Shown one piece after another: positions 1-39,906 of a stretch of DNA of 64,000 bases. The notes beneath the pieces were generated by a model. The model did not search any database, had not been told where the DNA came from, and saw only the letters and a list, made by a program, of their open reading frames with translations. Made by a program: the position numbers and the translations under genes. The stretch comes from Osedax fenrisi (Eukaryota > Annelida > Polychaeta > Sabellida > Siboglinidae), in contig OZ025243.1 in assembly GCA_964019155.1 (NCBI GenBank), positions 11,933,444 through 11,997,443 on the forward strand, given 5' to 3'. Every line of letters starts with the position of its first letter. Position 1 is the first letter of the stretch.

Positions 1-154
1 ATAGTTAATAATTGCGTAATAAATATATATAATCTAATAATTACGGATATTTAAATATTAGATCGAAATATTAAAGTTAAACTTTAACCTTTATTTATTA
101 GAGTTAATAATTGCGTTCGAGTTGGTCTGAAACCCATTTAACAATAATATAATA

Positions 155-520
155 TTGTTACTTATCGATCTCTCATCAGCATTTGATACTATCAAACAAG
201 ATTAACTTATAGATTATTTAATAGTATTTTATTATCTTGTTTATTATCTCCTATACTTGTTTATTATGGTTAACATCTTAAACTCAAAACAGTTATATTT
301 CTATTAAAATTACCAATGAATATGCATTAAAAGCACTTAGTTATTGAATATCAAGAGGTTCAATACTTGATCTTTTATTATTCTAAATGTTTCTGTTCGA
401 TTTTATTGAAATTTTCCACCATTTACCTGATATTAATTATCTTCTTAATCCTACTGTCGATTTACAGATTTATATCCAGATGACATTCCTCTAACTTTGG
501 ATAATTATTGTATGTTGAAT
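155..520 (+). mobile_element. Degenerate LINE reverse-transcriptase fragment
   Basis: Three reverse-transcriptase motifs survive in order but in different frames. They are IDLSSAFDTI near 164-193 (motif A, normally LLDLSAAFDT), ISRGSILDLLLF near 349-384 (normally GVPQGSVLGPLLF), and YPDDIPLTL near 472-498 (normally YADD). Stops and frameshifts lie between them, so this is a dead non-LTR retrotransposon. The order and spacing fit the palm domain. Confidence 0.6.
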
Positions 521-1511
521 TACATAAATACTTTAAATAATTAATTTTTTTTTACAAAATAATATAATGACATAAATGTTTGAAACCTCTCTTATTAATG
601 TTGTCGTGTTACTTCTATTTTCCTCCAGTAATATTTGATAGGCATATTATTTCGTCTAAAAATTGTCTTAGAAATCTTTGTTTTATTTTGTATAGTTATC
701 TAAATTGTATTAATGTAATGTATGATGTTCTGTATTCATCAATTTGCACAAAATAAAAACAATTAGAAATGTAGGGGTAGACGGATTTTTATATCGTTAT
801 ACTAACGTGGTGGGTTTGGGTTTAGCTATACAGTTCGTAGGCCCCGACGTTGTTATTGTTATGTTCACAAGTTCTCCTAATGCGTAGTGAATACTTTTAC
901 ATGGATTATACGAAAAAATGCTCCTGTACGTGAAAATCCATACCTACTAATTGTTAACCATAATTTCTATGTTATTCTATATGATGATTCATTGATAATT
1001 TATGTAAGCAAATACTTAGTCGAAAATATAATCGAAAGTATAAAGTATAAACGATAACATATATTATAGAAATAAACAAAGAATAATACGAAATTAAAAA
1101 ATTAAAGAAATTAATACTTTTACAGTTACCATAAAATAATTGAAAAATAATCGAAAGTAGAAATAAATTATATAGACGAAAAATTATCGAAATAGAAATA
1201 AAATATAGCGTAAAATAATCAAAAATAAATATAAAATACATTATTTGTAAGTGGCATCGAAATATTCAATTTCTACTTTAACTTTAAAGAATTCTTCTTA
1301 TCTTTGTACCCTGTAATAGTAATACATTATTAGTTATATAATTTAATATTTAAATGATATATTTTAAATATATTATAAACAGAACATGTTAAATATCAAA
1401 TAAACCAATACTAGAATTAAACAAACAAATAATGTAATACTTATCAAAATCTGTAATAATAGTAGGATTATAAATTATTAATTTTATATTTTAATTGTAT
1501 AATAAATTTGA

Positions 1512-1555
<44 letters not shown>

Positions 1556-1700
1556 AACAGAACACGTTATTAATAAAACAAACCAATAATATTAAGAAAC
1601 AAACAATATAATACGTATCACTATAATCTGAAATAATATTAAATTAATAATATTGTATTTTAATAATATAATACATTTGAAACATATATACAAAATATAT
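521..1700. other. AT-rich DNA without recognisable gene
   Basis: No exon-like or conserved stretch is seen. It holds a (TA)n run near 1517-1551 and two similar blocks around 1380-1500 and 1555-1690 that share an 'acagaacacgtt' and 'aaacatatata' pattern, which suggests a small local duplication. Confidence 0.5.
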
Positions 1701-1701
1701 A

Positions 1702-3160
1702 TTATATCAATATCAGAACCAGGTGGAAAAAAGTATAAATGTGTAAGTCATCAGCAAAGAGGTGATAACGAATATATGGGTATTTAAAAAAAATCAAATT
1801 AATGGGAAGAATATACAAAATAAAAAGAATCGGACCCAGTACTGATCCTTGAGGAACGCCATGAGTGTGATCAAATGGAGCCGACAAAGATGAATTGATC
1901 TTTACCGAAGATATTCTATTAGATACAAATGACATCAACCAGTTGTGAACCTGTCCATGAATACCTATTTCACGTAGACGGTGTGAAAGAATCCTATGAT
2001 TTAACGTATCAAAGGCACTAGACAGATCAAGAAGAACCAAATTACAAGAAGCCTTATTATCCATAGATAGTATAATATCGTTAAACACAGTGTTTAGGGC
2101 AGTTTCTGTACTACGATTGGAGAATTATACCAGTAATTATATCAATTAGATAGGGAGATAATATACGAAGTAAAATAAGAGGAAGAGGGTCAAGTGGGGA
2201 ATTGGATTTCAAACAAGACATGAGAGAAAGGACAACAGAAGAAGTGGGTAAATTAAAATAAGACGAGTGAGTGTCAAAGAAAGAGAGTGGACTTTCAAAA
2301 TAAATAGAATATACTACAGGAAGATCATATATTATTTTTTAAACTTTATTTTGAAAAAAGTCAGCAAATAAAGAACACAGATTATCATCAGATAGGTAAC
2401 CACCTGGTAGTTTTTTATTCCAATTTTACCAATTAGAGAAAAAGCTAATTTAAAAGCTTATTTAGAAGAAGTGCCATACTTATTAAGTTTATCAGTATAG
2501 AAGGAATATTTTGCTGCTGATAATTTGTTCTTGTACAAATATCTTATATTTTTGAAAGATTCAAGATGGGTAAAACATTTGCTTCGCTTTAATTTCAACT
2601 GATGGTAGCCTGTCTTCTCCTTAGTAAGTCTTCTCCTTAGAAGAACAAGGTCATTGTTAAACTAATGAGAGTGAGCACCATATTTCTTGGTACTAATTAT
2701 TAAAGGTGAATGTGCTTCAAGGGAATATTGTAATGCGTCATTAAAATGATCATAAGATATTTAACTCGCTAAATATGTATTATGAATAGATATATAAGCA
2801 TATACAGAATTGATGAACAATTGTAGATTAATTTTTGAAATGTTTCTGTATTGTTTTACATCGTCACTAAATATGAAATGAGAGACAAGTATATCAAAAG
2901 AAATAACATAATAGTCAGAAATGGGATTACATTTAGTGGGTTTTGAAATAATATCTGAATCAGGGGGAATAATTATCAAGTCAATAGTATTACCACTAAT
3001 ATGTGTTGGGAAATTAGGTTGATTGTAAGAATATTCAAAGATAAGATTCTTAAATGATTCAGAGCATAACGAATATGTATTCACTTAAACATTAAAATCA
3101 CCAAGAATTATCAAATTATCTGTCGAGATTGATTCAAAAAGGGATTCAAGTTATTCCGAT
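1702..3160 (-). mobile_element. LINE fragment: endonuclease end, linker, reverse transcriptase
   Basis: On the minus strand, 3084-2761 reads like the end of an APE-type endonuclease (GNTIDLIIIPP, then ISDYYVISFDI, normally SDHYPI). A linker with YLYKNKLSAAKYSFYTDKL lies near 2550-2470. The 2088-1702 frame gives the palm: LVLLDLSSAFDTLNHRIL, GVPQGSVLGPILFILY and FADDLHIY. The element is broken by stops and truncated at both ends: no thumb or 3' tail follows FADD. It is a Jockey/CR1-like non-LTR element; the exact clade is not resolvable here. Confidence 0.8.
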
Positions 3161-3361
3161 GATTTCATTTATTGTTTCCCAGGCTACTGCAGATTTCATA
3201 TTTGTGGCCGTCTTTTAGATTTCATATTTCTTTTTATTTATGTAATTTGTTTGTTCTGAATCATAAGAATTAACTAAAGATTCCTGAGCATTTATAAACT
3301 TGATATTCATATGTGTAGGCGAGCTTTCTTCCAGTTGTGCTAATTTGTGCAGTGTATCACA

Positions 3362-4130
3362 TTATTGACATATGTTTACTGTTTCCCAGGGTATTCGTTT
3401 ATTTAATTTGGGTTTTAACGGTATTACTTTATTTGCTGCATCTTTGCATGCCTTTTCAAAATATATATATTTTATACTTGCGGATAACGTAGTTTCTAAA
3501 GTAGTTTTATAAAGTAGTTTCCATTTATCATAATAATATTCTTTGATGACTGTATCTTCATGCATGAATACATGCTCTTGAATGCAAATAATATCTTGTC
3601 CAGTTATTTCAGCTGATGCTATCAATTCTGGGATTTTATATACTTTATTGAGTGTTTGGGTATTCAATGATCCGATTTTAAATCGTTTAGTTGCATGTAA
3701 TAGTTGTAAAGTTTTCATCTTATTTTTATTTTATTTTCTCTTTCTCTTTATCTTACTCATTAATTAACTTTTCGACTGCAACCTGAGGTGGAATTGCAGA
3801 ACGCGCTCCTTGTTCTGCTCGACGAGCGAAGCCGGATAGATAATTGTTGTATATTGTCATAGTTTACTTTCGATGGATATGTAAAATGTGTGGTCGCCAC
3901 TCCATACACATTTGCTTAACCCTTCGCTGGTGGCTAACTGGTAATTTTTCTTTCCAAAAGGCAACTAGGTTTTGTCCGGCACCTCTTATTGATCATTCGC
4001 AGCTAACCATTATATCTAAGGCCGTTCCCCTATCCGCAACCTGGGGAGCCGGTGGAATGGAATTATCATCACCACATTATCATATCAATTTCGCATATAG
4101 ATGAATACATTAGTGCCTAGGATCCTATAG
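3362..4130 (-). mobile_element. 5' end of a second LINE: untranslated leader and endonuclease start
   Basis: The minus-strand frame 3718-3362 starts MKTLQLLHATKRFKIGSLNT and continues with IPELIASAEITGQDIICIQE, the opening of an APE endonuclease. It then jumps to KACKDAANKVIPLKPKLNKR, a sequence typical of the region just before the reverse transcriptase, so the middle of the element has been deleted. The GC-richer 3780-4130 stretch upstream (on the minus strand) resembles a LINE 5' leader. It belongs to a different lineage from the neighbouring 1702-3160 fragment. Confidence 0.7.
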
Positions 4131-5580
4131 GATTTGAGTATACGCAAACTGAGCTTTCCACAAATGTTCACTTCTATATTTATATCCGTATAATTATTAA
4201 AAAAAATTTAAATTGTGGTTAGATATTTTTAATCTTCCAAGTGCAAGTGTGTTGTTTCTTTTTACAAAACCATTATTAAAATATCCTTTAGAAAATACAT
4301 CGACCGTTAACTAGTATGTAACTACTTCGTCATTTCTCTGAGGGTTGTTTAAGATTATAAATAAAATATGTATATATCTAATACTTCGAATTTAGCTAAT
4401 ATTTTACATCTAGATCATTCTAAGGGTTATTTATAAATTAAATTATAAAATTTCTATTACAATATTATTGAAAATAAATCTTTTTATATACAAATATTTT
4501 CATCAAAGATTTTACAAATGTAAACAGATGAATTTATATAAATTATAAATAAATGTAAACAATAAACAATTATTTATTTTTATTAAATTTATTTTTTATA
4601 TTAATTGGAATTGTATTATCAATTTCAAAAACTATTAAAATGACTTAATTCTCATTTAAGAACTAGTATAACTAATATAACTGTTAACTTATAATTTCTT
4701 TACAATTGTAAACTTATTTTACGAAATGATATTATATAACTAATTACCCATATAGTATAGGTATACTATAGTATAGGTATATATACTATATATATAGTAT
4801 ACCTATACTATAGTTTACCTATACTATAGTATACCTATACTTTAGTATTATTGAGATGACCTATATGGTCAACATAGTAGGATATAGTATACTATATCCT
4901 ACTATGTTGACCATATAGGTAATCTCAATAATATCTAGAATAACTAGGTATATGTAGGTAAATATATGTAAGTAGAAACAAATGTAATATATAAAAATAT
5001 ATAAATAAATAATTATACATATAGCAATTTATTTTACACATAGGTTCATCATATGGATATGTTAAATATATATATATATATATATAAATACTAATAAGAT
5101 TATTAATAATTATATATTAAAATTTTATTTTTTTAATTTATATTTTAATATATATTTAATCTATATTTTATTTATGAAAAATTATTAAATTAGATGCATT
5201 TTGTTTTTATAATTGTATTGACAATATAAATGATTTAATACTAATTTGATGATACGTTGAAGTGTGTTATTTGAATAATAAATACAAATATTTAAAATAT
5301 GGTATCTAAATAATCCATGAATAACTAATATTAACAAGTAATATTATATTTTCTATAGAATTTGAAATATTTTATAAATTGAAAATAAAAAAACAATAAA
5401 TAAAAACAAAACAAATAACAAGAACATCTCGTGTAATATAATTAGCGGCTTATCGACTAATTATAATAATTTATTAATTATATATATACATATAGAACTA
5501 GTTTTCTAACTACTTCATATAACGAAACATTCATCGCGTGATATCCGAATTTCGCGTTACGAAACCCCGCTAATCGGCCG
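4131..5580. other. AT-rich spacer with hairpins
   Basis: No exon-like sequence is seen. The stretch holds an imperfect palindrome of 'ggtatactatag' type motifs (about 4750-4835) and the longer hairpin annotated separately. Confidence 0.5.
4844..4936. repeat. Near-perfect 46-bp-arm inverted repeat
   Basis: The arm beginning tattattgagatgacctata is mirrored by one ending ataggtaatctcaataata. The centre is at about 4889/4890 with no loop, and I find one mismatch over about 46 bp. It may be a foldback element or a recent palindromic duplication. Confidence 0.8.
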
Positions 5581-5582
5581 TC

Positions 5583-5660
5583 AAAACATAACCGAAACAT
5601 CACCGGAACACAACAGAAACATCACCGGAACATCACCGGAACATAACCGGAACATCACCG
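5583..5660 (+). repeat. Short tandem repeat of 'aacatcaccgg'
   Basis: About seven copies of an 11-bp unit (aacatcaccgg, aacataaccgg, aacacaacag variants) sit just before the first exon of the membrane-protein gene. The position suggests promoter or 5' leader sequence, but no regulatory function can be shown. Confidence 0.7.
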
Positions 5661-5733
5661 ATGTAGGCCCGTAACCATAGCTACGTTAAGCTCAGACCTC
5701 GGCCATCGTACGGACATCACTAACGCTGCTACG

Positions 5734-31110
<25,377 letters not shown>

Positions 31111-31202
31111 ATAATATTATACTAGTTTTAATATTGTATAATGCACTAATACAATTATTACTATAATGAAATATAGAAAAGTTATAGAATACACACATAT
31201 TT

Positions 31203-31208
31203 AATAAA
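31203..31208 (+). promoter_or_regulatory. Candidate poly(A) signal of the membrane-protein gene
   Basis: AATAAA 93 nt after the stop codon. In such AT-rich DNA the hexamer is common, so this rests on position only. Confidence 0.35.
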
Positions 31209-31447
31209 CATTAATAAAATATGTTTTATATTATATTTTAAAAATGTGTTTATTGATAATTTAATTATTTAAAATAAATTATATATTTTTTATTAACAGA
31301 ACACTAGTACAAACATATATGTTGATTAGTATTAAAGATTATATATAAAATATATTCAACAGATTAAAATACATGTATATATATATATATATAGATATAC
31401 AATTATTTATAATATAAATAAATAATAGACAATACAGAATGTACACA

Positions 31448-31453
31448 TTTATT
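31448..31453 (-). promoter_or_regulatory. Candidate poly(A) signal of SRP68
   Basis: TTTATT on the plus strand is AATAAA on the minus strand, 48 nt after the SRP68 stop codon, followed by a GT-rich 'tgtgtacattctgt'. The position is good; the sequence alone is weak evidence. Confidence 0.45.
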
Positions 31454-31500
31454 AGTGGTGAAATAATTATCTATTTGACCTATGCACTGAACATCAGAGG

Positions 31501-31749
31501 TTAGTTCCATCCAAGTAAGCCTTTCATCATTCCAGATATTCCGGAACTTTCACCAGCAGCAGTGGCGTCGGTTTTCTTCTTGTTCTTGGGCAGTTTATCC
31601 TTGACCCCGGTGGGTAGGGTGATCAGAGATTGGGCGACGTCAAAGAAGAGGGGTTTAGAGGGAATGATCTGGAAGGCGGGTGGCATCGATACTATGGCAC
31701 TCTTCTTCAGGGAACGCTGGCTATAGTAGTCCGTTCTCTCTATCAAAGG
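31501..31749 (-). CDS. SRP68: SRP68 last exon
   Basis: Phase 0 entry after ccttaacag. Encodes PLIERTDYYSQRSLKKSAIV, then MPPAFQIIPSKPLFFDVAQS. It ends KGLLGWN and TAA (31503-31501). The Lys-rich insert KDKLPKNKKKTDATAAGESS is longer than in human. Confidence 0.95.
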   Translation of the reverse strand, partial: PLIERTDYYSQRSLKKSAIVSMPPAFQIIPSKPLFFDVAQSLITLPTGVKDKLPKNKKKTDATAAGESSGISGMMKGLLGWN

Positions 31750-34700
31750 CTGTTAAGGATTGTTATTCAGTTTATCATGTGATTATTATAAACAAACAAG
31801 TGTTTTATATTAAACGGTAATCATTATTCACGGTGATACTATACTTCTATTATTTGCAAGTATTTCTGAATATTCGCAGTTTTTATATCAAACATATTGG
31901 ATCATAAGTGTGGCCTCACTTCTATAATATTACCATGACAACCCTACTATAATATTACCATGACAACCCTACTATAATATTACCATGACAACCCTACTAT
32001 AATATTACCATGACAACCCTACTATAATATTACCATGACAACCCTACTATAATATTACCATGACAACCCTACTATAATATTATTATGACAATTCCTAAAT
32101 CTTATAATATTTTCTACTATATTACTTATAACATGGTGTAATGGTTAGAGTTAAGATGTTCCATGAACTTTGAACTCTACTATTGTTGTTCAAATCATTA
32201 CAGGAGGGACACTATTGTGAATTTATAATATAATATTTTCTAAAACAAATCATAGAAGTGAAATACTATTAAAGATATAGTGATAGTAGTGATAGTGACA
32301 TTTGTACACCTAGGACATACTTTAACATATCTCAAGGAATCAATAAAGGTTTATCTGGGGAACAAGTGAAGTTAAATCATTGAAAGATGTGTAAAGAACT
32401 CACTATTTGTATCCCACATTATTACTATAGGTATACTAAATAATACTGATGCAATATTAGATATTGTATTCATCTATTGTAATGTATTATCATAGTATAG
32501 AAATAATGAAATCATATCAAATAGGATATAATCTACAAAAAAATTTCGTCTATAAACAATATTGAAAATATAGTAATAATAATTCAAATGAATATGTATC
32601 GGTAAAAAAAGTAATAATTATAAGAAATAATTGTATTACATAATAGTATTATGATAATACATAATGAAACTATCATTTTTATTAGTAATATTAAGTATAT
32701 ATATATATATAAGTATTAAATACTAATGATAATAACCAATTCAAGAATAGCTTTAGAAGGTTCTGCAATAATGCCTTCATTAGATTCAGATGATAGAATA
32801 CTTTGGGCATGCACTGAGTATCCACTAGATTCTAAGTCTTTCTTCAGGGTATCTAGTTCTTGCATTAATTCCTATTTGTTATGTGATATATATATATATA
32901 TAAATGTAAAGATGTAAAAAGTTATATATATATATATATATTAGCGATAGAAATGAACTCCATTGATGCATCAGAACTACATAGTGTATAATTATATAGT
33001 TAAAAGTTAGTTTTTTAAATAATGCAAAGGATTGAACATGCTTTATATATATATATGTATAAATTAAAACTATTATAAATTTGTAAGAGATAATTATTAA
33101 TATCTAATATTAATTTAAATAAACTTTGGCTACTTTGCTGGACTTATTCTTCGAGAGTGAATCGCGAGCCACCACGATATAGTCTTTAGTACGATTAAAC
33201 AAGGCCAAAGATTCCCTCCAGCGATTGTTGTACGAGTGGGTGATCGCCATGTAATAGCACCTGTGGCAATGATGAGGCAATGAGGTAATGGTGGTGGTGG
33301 TCGCTGCTGATTGGATGAGAACCTCAGCGATGTGTACACGGAGATCTTGTTAGCGAGACAGAGCGCCAAGTCTTCGTCCATTCGGATCGCTTGCATGCCG
33401 AGCAATTCGTTGTAGTTCTGCGGTGGTGGTGAGAGAACAATGGGTTATGTAATCAATGCTGTGGGCAGGAACACTTACCTGACATATGATGTCATACAGA
33501 CGAGCAACATCCTGCGGTTTAGCTAGTTTCTTAACTGTAAATAATAGGACTCGTAATCAATAATTATCAACGATGATATAATTTGATATTCGAAATATAA
33601 CACAATATAATTTAAGAGTAAAATGAATGAATTTCTAATGTAAATTGAATAATTAGATTATTATTATCACCACCATATCACCGATGATAATTCACCGTAC
33701 AAGAGAGGCACTAGATATATACAAAGTAAACATAACGTATGACTAACAAATAACTGTATCATAGTTTAGCATGTATATATTACATATATTAACATCATAT
33801 TGTAATCAAAATTAATCGAAATTCGTTCATAATATTACTAGAGTTTCCACTCTAGGATTGGTTCCTCTCTTGGAAACACAACTAACGGGAGGGGTTGAAT
33901 TGTTCATATAAAATAAATTATCCTAGATGTAATCTAGGATAATATTTAGCATTACGGAGATGTCTAAGGATTATCCTAAGATAATCTTAGGATAATGTGA
34001 TGTGACCAGATCAACTGGGTGCTAGAGAACAGCTAGAGGGGGGGCGGGAGGAAGGGGGGTCCACCAACCGTTGATGAGATGTTTACACAGCAGCAGATTA
34101 CGCTCAGCAGTACTGGTGAGACGAAGATACAGAACATAGGTGTACAGGTAGACCCCATTGGAGACTGTCTCAGTGGTTTCATCATTACCGGACTGTAACT
34201 GAGGCTTCACTGTCTGATGAGGGGGAAATTAGGGTGAGATGAGGGTGAGATGAGGGGTAGTTAGGGGCACGTACATGTGTCTACATTATATTGTATGTTT
34301 ATCATTATTTATATAATTTTGTAATATAATATATATATATTCTTAAGGGGACGCGATACCATCGTTTGGTTTACATGTAAAAGATACGAAAAAATGCTAT
34401 TTTTAGAAATCTATTAACTCAAAAAATATTTACTTTTTTTTTTAATCTATTATTAATATTCCATATTTATATATTATATGTTGAAATTTATAGATGTTTA
34501 CACATCTTTATGTTATACATTTCTAAACAAAATAATTGAAATATCTGATAAAAAATTTTAATTTTCCAACTAACTTATTAATTAAAATTTGTTAAATAAA
34601 TATTTTTTAATTTTGACAAATAACTTTAATCTAACAGGTTTTATCTAGTTATATTGAAAAAATGAAGACAAAATATTCAATTGTACAAAAGTTAATACTA

Positions 34701-37700
34701 GTTATGTCAGCATGATTGGTCACAAATAATTATTCTGAGTAAATCAAGTTTCAAATATAATATATGAATATAAACAATATGATTATACAGGTACAAATAA
34801 TATAATATAAACAAAATGAATAATGTAATGAACATAATTTAAACACCATTTTAAAGATAATATTTGAAATATTATAATTTTACATTAAAAAAAAATTGAA
34901 AAAAAAATCAATGGTATCGTGTCCCCTTAAATCAACCTATATAATATATATTAGTAAATCAGTAAATTGTATCAATATAATATGAAATATATTGAAAATC
35001 AGTATCATCAAATAAATAAATTGTTCATTAGTTTATAATATCACTCGATACATCCTAAATATCTATTTGTTTATAATATCACATGACATATGTTTACAAT
35101 GATAATAATATAGAATAAATGAAGATAGACAATTCGGTTTTTAAATTTTGTAAATCGATAATATATAAGTATGTTATACAATAAAATGTAGGCATTATTA
35201 AAAAATTATTCATGTAGATTTTAAAATAAATTATAAGCCAACATTATTTATTTTAAAAGGTGTGTTATAAAATATACTTTTTATGGTATTTTTAGGCAGT
35301 TTTAAATGATAATATTCTGACAGATACTAAATAACATATAATAAATTAATAATATTGAATAACAAAAAAATTTTTTTTTAAATATTATTTTGTTGATTTT
35401 CACTGATTTCTCAACTGAGGTATGGGCTTAAGGCTTGAGATACAATAGATGAAAGTGCGAAAAAAAAATATTTATTTTAATAATTTTTATAATATATAAT
35501 TAATTTAATTATTTAATAATGTAATCGTAATGTAATGAATATAAGACTATTTTTAAAAATTGATAAACAAAAATATATAATATTTATTTATGTATAAAAT
35601 AATTCAACTGTTGGTGTTTTATTTATAATAACTTCCTATGATAAACATAGCATCGTTTTATTGTTATATATTTAATTTCGTAGTTGTGCACAAGGGCATG
35701 CATTAGATGTAATACAAATTAGTTTGTGAATAAGTAAAAATATACCACTCTACTAACAAGAAAAAATCTATCAAAAGACAATAGTAGTATATAGTATATA
35801 GAGAATATACAAAATTATATTTATTTTTAACAAAAATAATTTTTTAAATTAAACTTAATTTTATGTAGTTATATTAATTATTTTATTGTAGAATTTTATT
35901 AAAGTATACTTAATTTAATAATTTATTTAATAATAATAATATAAATTCATTATTGAGATTATATATAACCAGGGTTGGTCGTTTTTTGTTGTTGTTTATT
36001 TGGTTTTTTTAAATTATACAACATTATTTCACTAATATCATGTTATATGGATATATAATTACTTTTTCCTGCCATATAAATCATATATCCTATACTAATA
36101 CCAAAGATTTTCTGAAGGAAAGATATAACACTTACGCGAAATCGTGTAATTCGAATTTGTATACAAAATACCCTGGTGCCACCTATAGCGGGTTACTTTT
36201 AGGAACTATGCGTTGTTTATAATGTAAATTCGTATTTAACTATACACTTTTAAAATGTTAAATAATATGCTTTAAATTAATATTTATATGATGAAAACTA
36301 AGTGTTCATTACTAATATATAACAAACAAATATGATATATATGTTTTAAATGCTATAAGTATATATTTAGTGAATAAAAGCTAATTTATATTGCATGTAA
36401 TTTAATAGAGCAATGAAAACATTGTTGTATGCAAACAGATCCGAACCTAAATCTATTTCAGTGATTTCGATACTACTGCTAGCAACGGTTGGGGATATTA
36501 CTAAATTACGTTGCATGCAGGGAGTGTTATATCTTTGCTTCGCAAAATCTTTGCTAATACTGTAACATTTAGAACTTAATTACAAAAGATAAAAATACAT
36601 AATATAAAACTAATATGAAATAGTTTTTAGTAATAATTATTATAATACTTTGCTTTATATTTTAATTGTATTATTTTATTATTAACTTGAAATGTTTGGT
36701 AATAGAATATATTAAATAGATCAAATATAGTATCAAAATATATAGTGCCCAGAGTTCAGTGCATTAAATTAATTAATAATACAAACAAATACAAAATATA
36801 AATTAAATATGAATTAGTTTTTAGTAAAAAAATATTTAATAAATAGTTAATAACAAAAGAATACAATGAATTAAAATAGTATTTATTATTTGTTTTATGT
36901 ATTGTATTATTTTGTTATTAATTTCTAATGTCTGGTAATAGAATATATTCAATAGATGCATCATAATATATAGTAACCAGAGAACAATTCTATATAAATA
37001 TATGGTTCAGTTATCATTTAAGTTTTTTTAGATACAAATCTTTATAAAATCAATATGCCAGGAAGAAAAAAAAATATCATGTGAAATAATTATAAGGAAA
37101 TTGTAGATTATAGGAAAGGTCTTAGGGCCCAATACAGACAATGCATCCTGACATTATATTATACAAATGACATTATATGATATTTTCTAATGACTAATCT
37201 TACAATTTAATTTTTTTTAAATAATTGTTTTATAAAATATTACATTTAAAAAAAAATAAAATAAAAATAACCGCTAACCATATATATATTTTTTATTTTA
37301 ATTATACAAGTTACATTTTTTAAAGAACAAGTTAAATTTTACAAGTTAAATATCTGCAAGTAAGACAAGAAAAACGTTCTTCTAAAAGAACATAGTATGT
37401 ATCAGGAAATTCTGACTTATAATTGGGGCATTGTATTTATATATATATATATTTTTTAATCACAATTATTTTGATATACATAATACAAAATTATGCTATT
37501 TTATAAGTTTATATATATTTATATTTTTGTTTGAATAATAAATATAATGCATCTATATATATGGCGACTAGAAAAAGAATAACGGAAACAAAGTAACAAT
37601 TAAAATAAAAAATGTAATTCAATCGATAATAAAAAATTATTAGTTTTCAGAAATAACTAATTCTGATCATTGTTTTAAAAAAATGAGAACAATTTTGCAT

Positions 37701-39864
37701 ATTGTATATAAATATTGAAAATCATAATAGAAATTTCTGCGATATATGATGTTCTTATATATGTATACATTACAGATTGATATTTTGGGGTTTTTTTTTT
37801 CAGTTATTTTTTTTCCATTATTTTTTTTCCTAGATTCATATATACATATATATATATTTTATAAAAATATTTAAAAATAAATAAATGTATTTAAATAAAT
37901 TAGTTTATATAATTTTAGAATAAATTAAACTCATATAAAAATTGATAAATCATTTAATTATTATTGAAAGTTTCAGTAAAGATAGAAAATATAAAAATTT
38001 ATGTTAATACTTATTTTGTTATCCAATATAAATCTATTTATAGAACACCTGTCTCGCCTACCCTTAAGTAGTTATGAAATGTATATATATATTATATATA
38101 TTAAAAAAAATGTATAAACAAAATATTTTAGTTATAACAAGAATTTTTAGAATATAACAAGTAATATAAATATTTTAATTTAAAAAACACCTAAATAAAA
38201 ATATATTAGAAAATAAATGTAATTGACGACGACATATTATCGATGTTGACTATAAACTAACAACATCCTCTTTAATGAGTTCATCCTTTAAACTGTTCTG
38301 AGCTTCGATGACGTCCTTCAACAAAACATCGTAGATTGCGATGGTTTTCTCATCATTATCAGACTTTTTAATGTCAGTCTCGTGATTCTTCATTGCAATC
38401 AACAACATGCGAACCTGAATACATTGAATAATGATGTATATTATAGTGTCATCTAGATACATACTTATATAGGTCACTTATTCAAATACTGGTGATACTA
38501 ACTTATTCATATAATCATATATGCACATTTATATATATATATATATAAGATAATCAAATAAATGAGACTTATAAAATCATTAAATTTATTTATTCTACTG
38601 TATTCATTAGAATATTAAATACAGATATTAATATAGGATTATTAGATCAGATATTACTACGGTATAACATTTTATAATAATTTAAATAACATAAAATTGT
38701 ATTAACAAATTAGAAATATATAAAGAAATATAATTTGAATAATATAATTAAAATAAGTATATATAATTATATTTAGTTATTAAAGATTATTATTATAATG
38801 CAACATTCATAATATATAATAATGATTTTATAAGATATTGCATTTAATTAAAATAATTGTATTAATCTTATGTTAATTTATTTCATTACTATTTTACTGA
38901 TATCTGAAGCATATTTATTTGTTACGGCCGAGTAAACTCGATCTGAAGGAGGAGGGGGAGGGGGGAGATGAAGCAGATAAGAAATACAGAATATTATAAT
39001 TTATCACTCGAATATTATTATTTATGAAAATATTTTAATAATTCAAAATCGGTACATTAATATATCGAATAATACGATTGTTCTAATTTAATTTGAATGA
39101 TATTACAATTATAAATAAATATAAATATTGATGTATATAATGTTCTCATTATAACATCTAAAGGATGTCCTAGCTATTGTATGATAATGAAACCTTCTCA
39201 TTCCTTACAGGAATACACCTTTCTCTCCATGTAGTCTCTACCATAGTGGATGCTAGTTTCTCTCTTGTCTTTAATATCAACTCCTAATAATCAGTGACAT
39301 GTGTATAGTGGTGTAATGTACAACAATGTAATGTGTATTCATGTAGGTAATATAGCGCATTGATAATTAGAGACTAACTTAGCAATAGTATTTATAGAAA
39401 CATTATTAATAAGGAGTATTGATTTTAAACTAATTTAAATATTTATTAATACTAAATACTAACAAGATAATTATAAAGTAAAATATATCGAATGAAAATA
39501 TATATATATTAATATTTCTTATATATATTTTTCATTGAAGTTTAATATTCCACTGTCAGTCTATAACATATATAATAGAATATTGACTGCTTTGGTAAAT
39601 AATGTAAATAAATAGATAATCATAATTTATAATCTATAATTATTCATAAAATTAAATTGAGAGATTGATATTTATATTAATATATTATTATACATAATCT
39701 GATTATTAACTTTAGAAAAATTATAAATTGTATTAAATATATATCTTGATATTTATAGGAAAAATTATTTATTATTAATTTGTCAAAAAAAGGTATATTT
39801 CTGAATAAATATCAAATGACTCATATTATCAATAACTATTAATCTTTTCTAAATTATCTAGGTA

Positions 39865-39906
<42 letters not shown>

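Noticed and set aside
972..1241. 89-residue minus ORF
   Set aside because: Low-complexity AT-rich frame (Phe/Ile/Tyr) with no motif or splice context.
3844..4104. 86-residue plus ORF
   Set aside because: It overlaps the minus-strand LINE leader, has no recognisable motif and no splice support.
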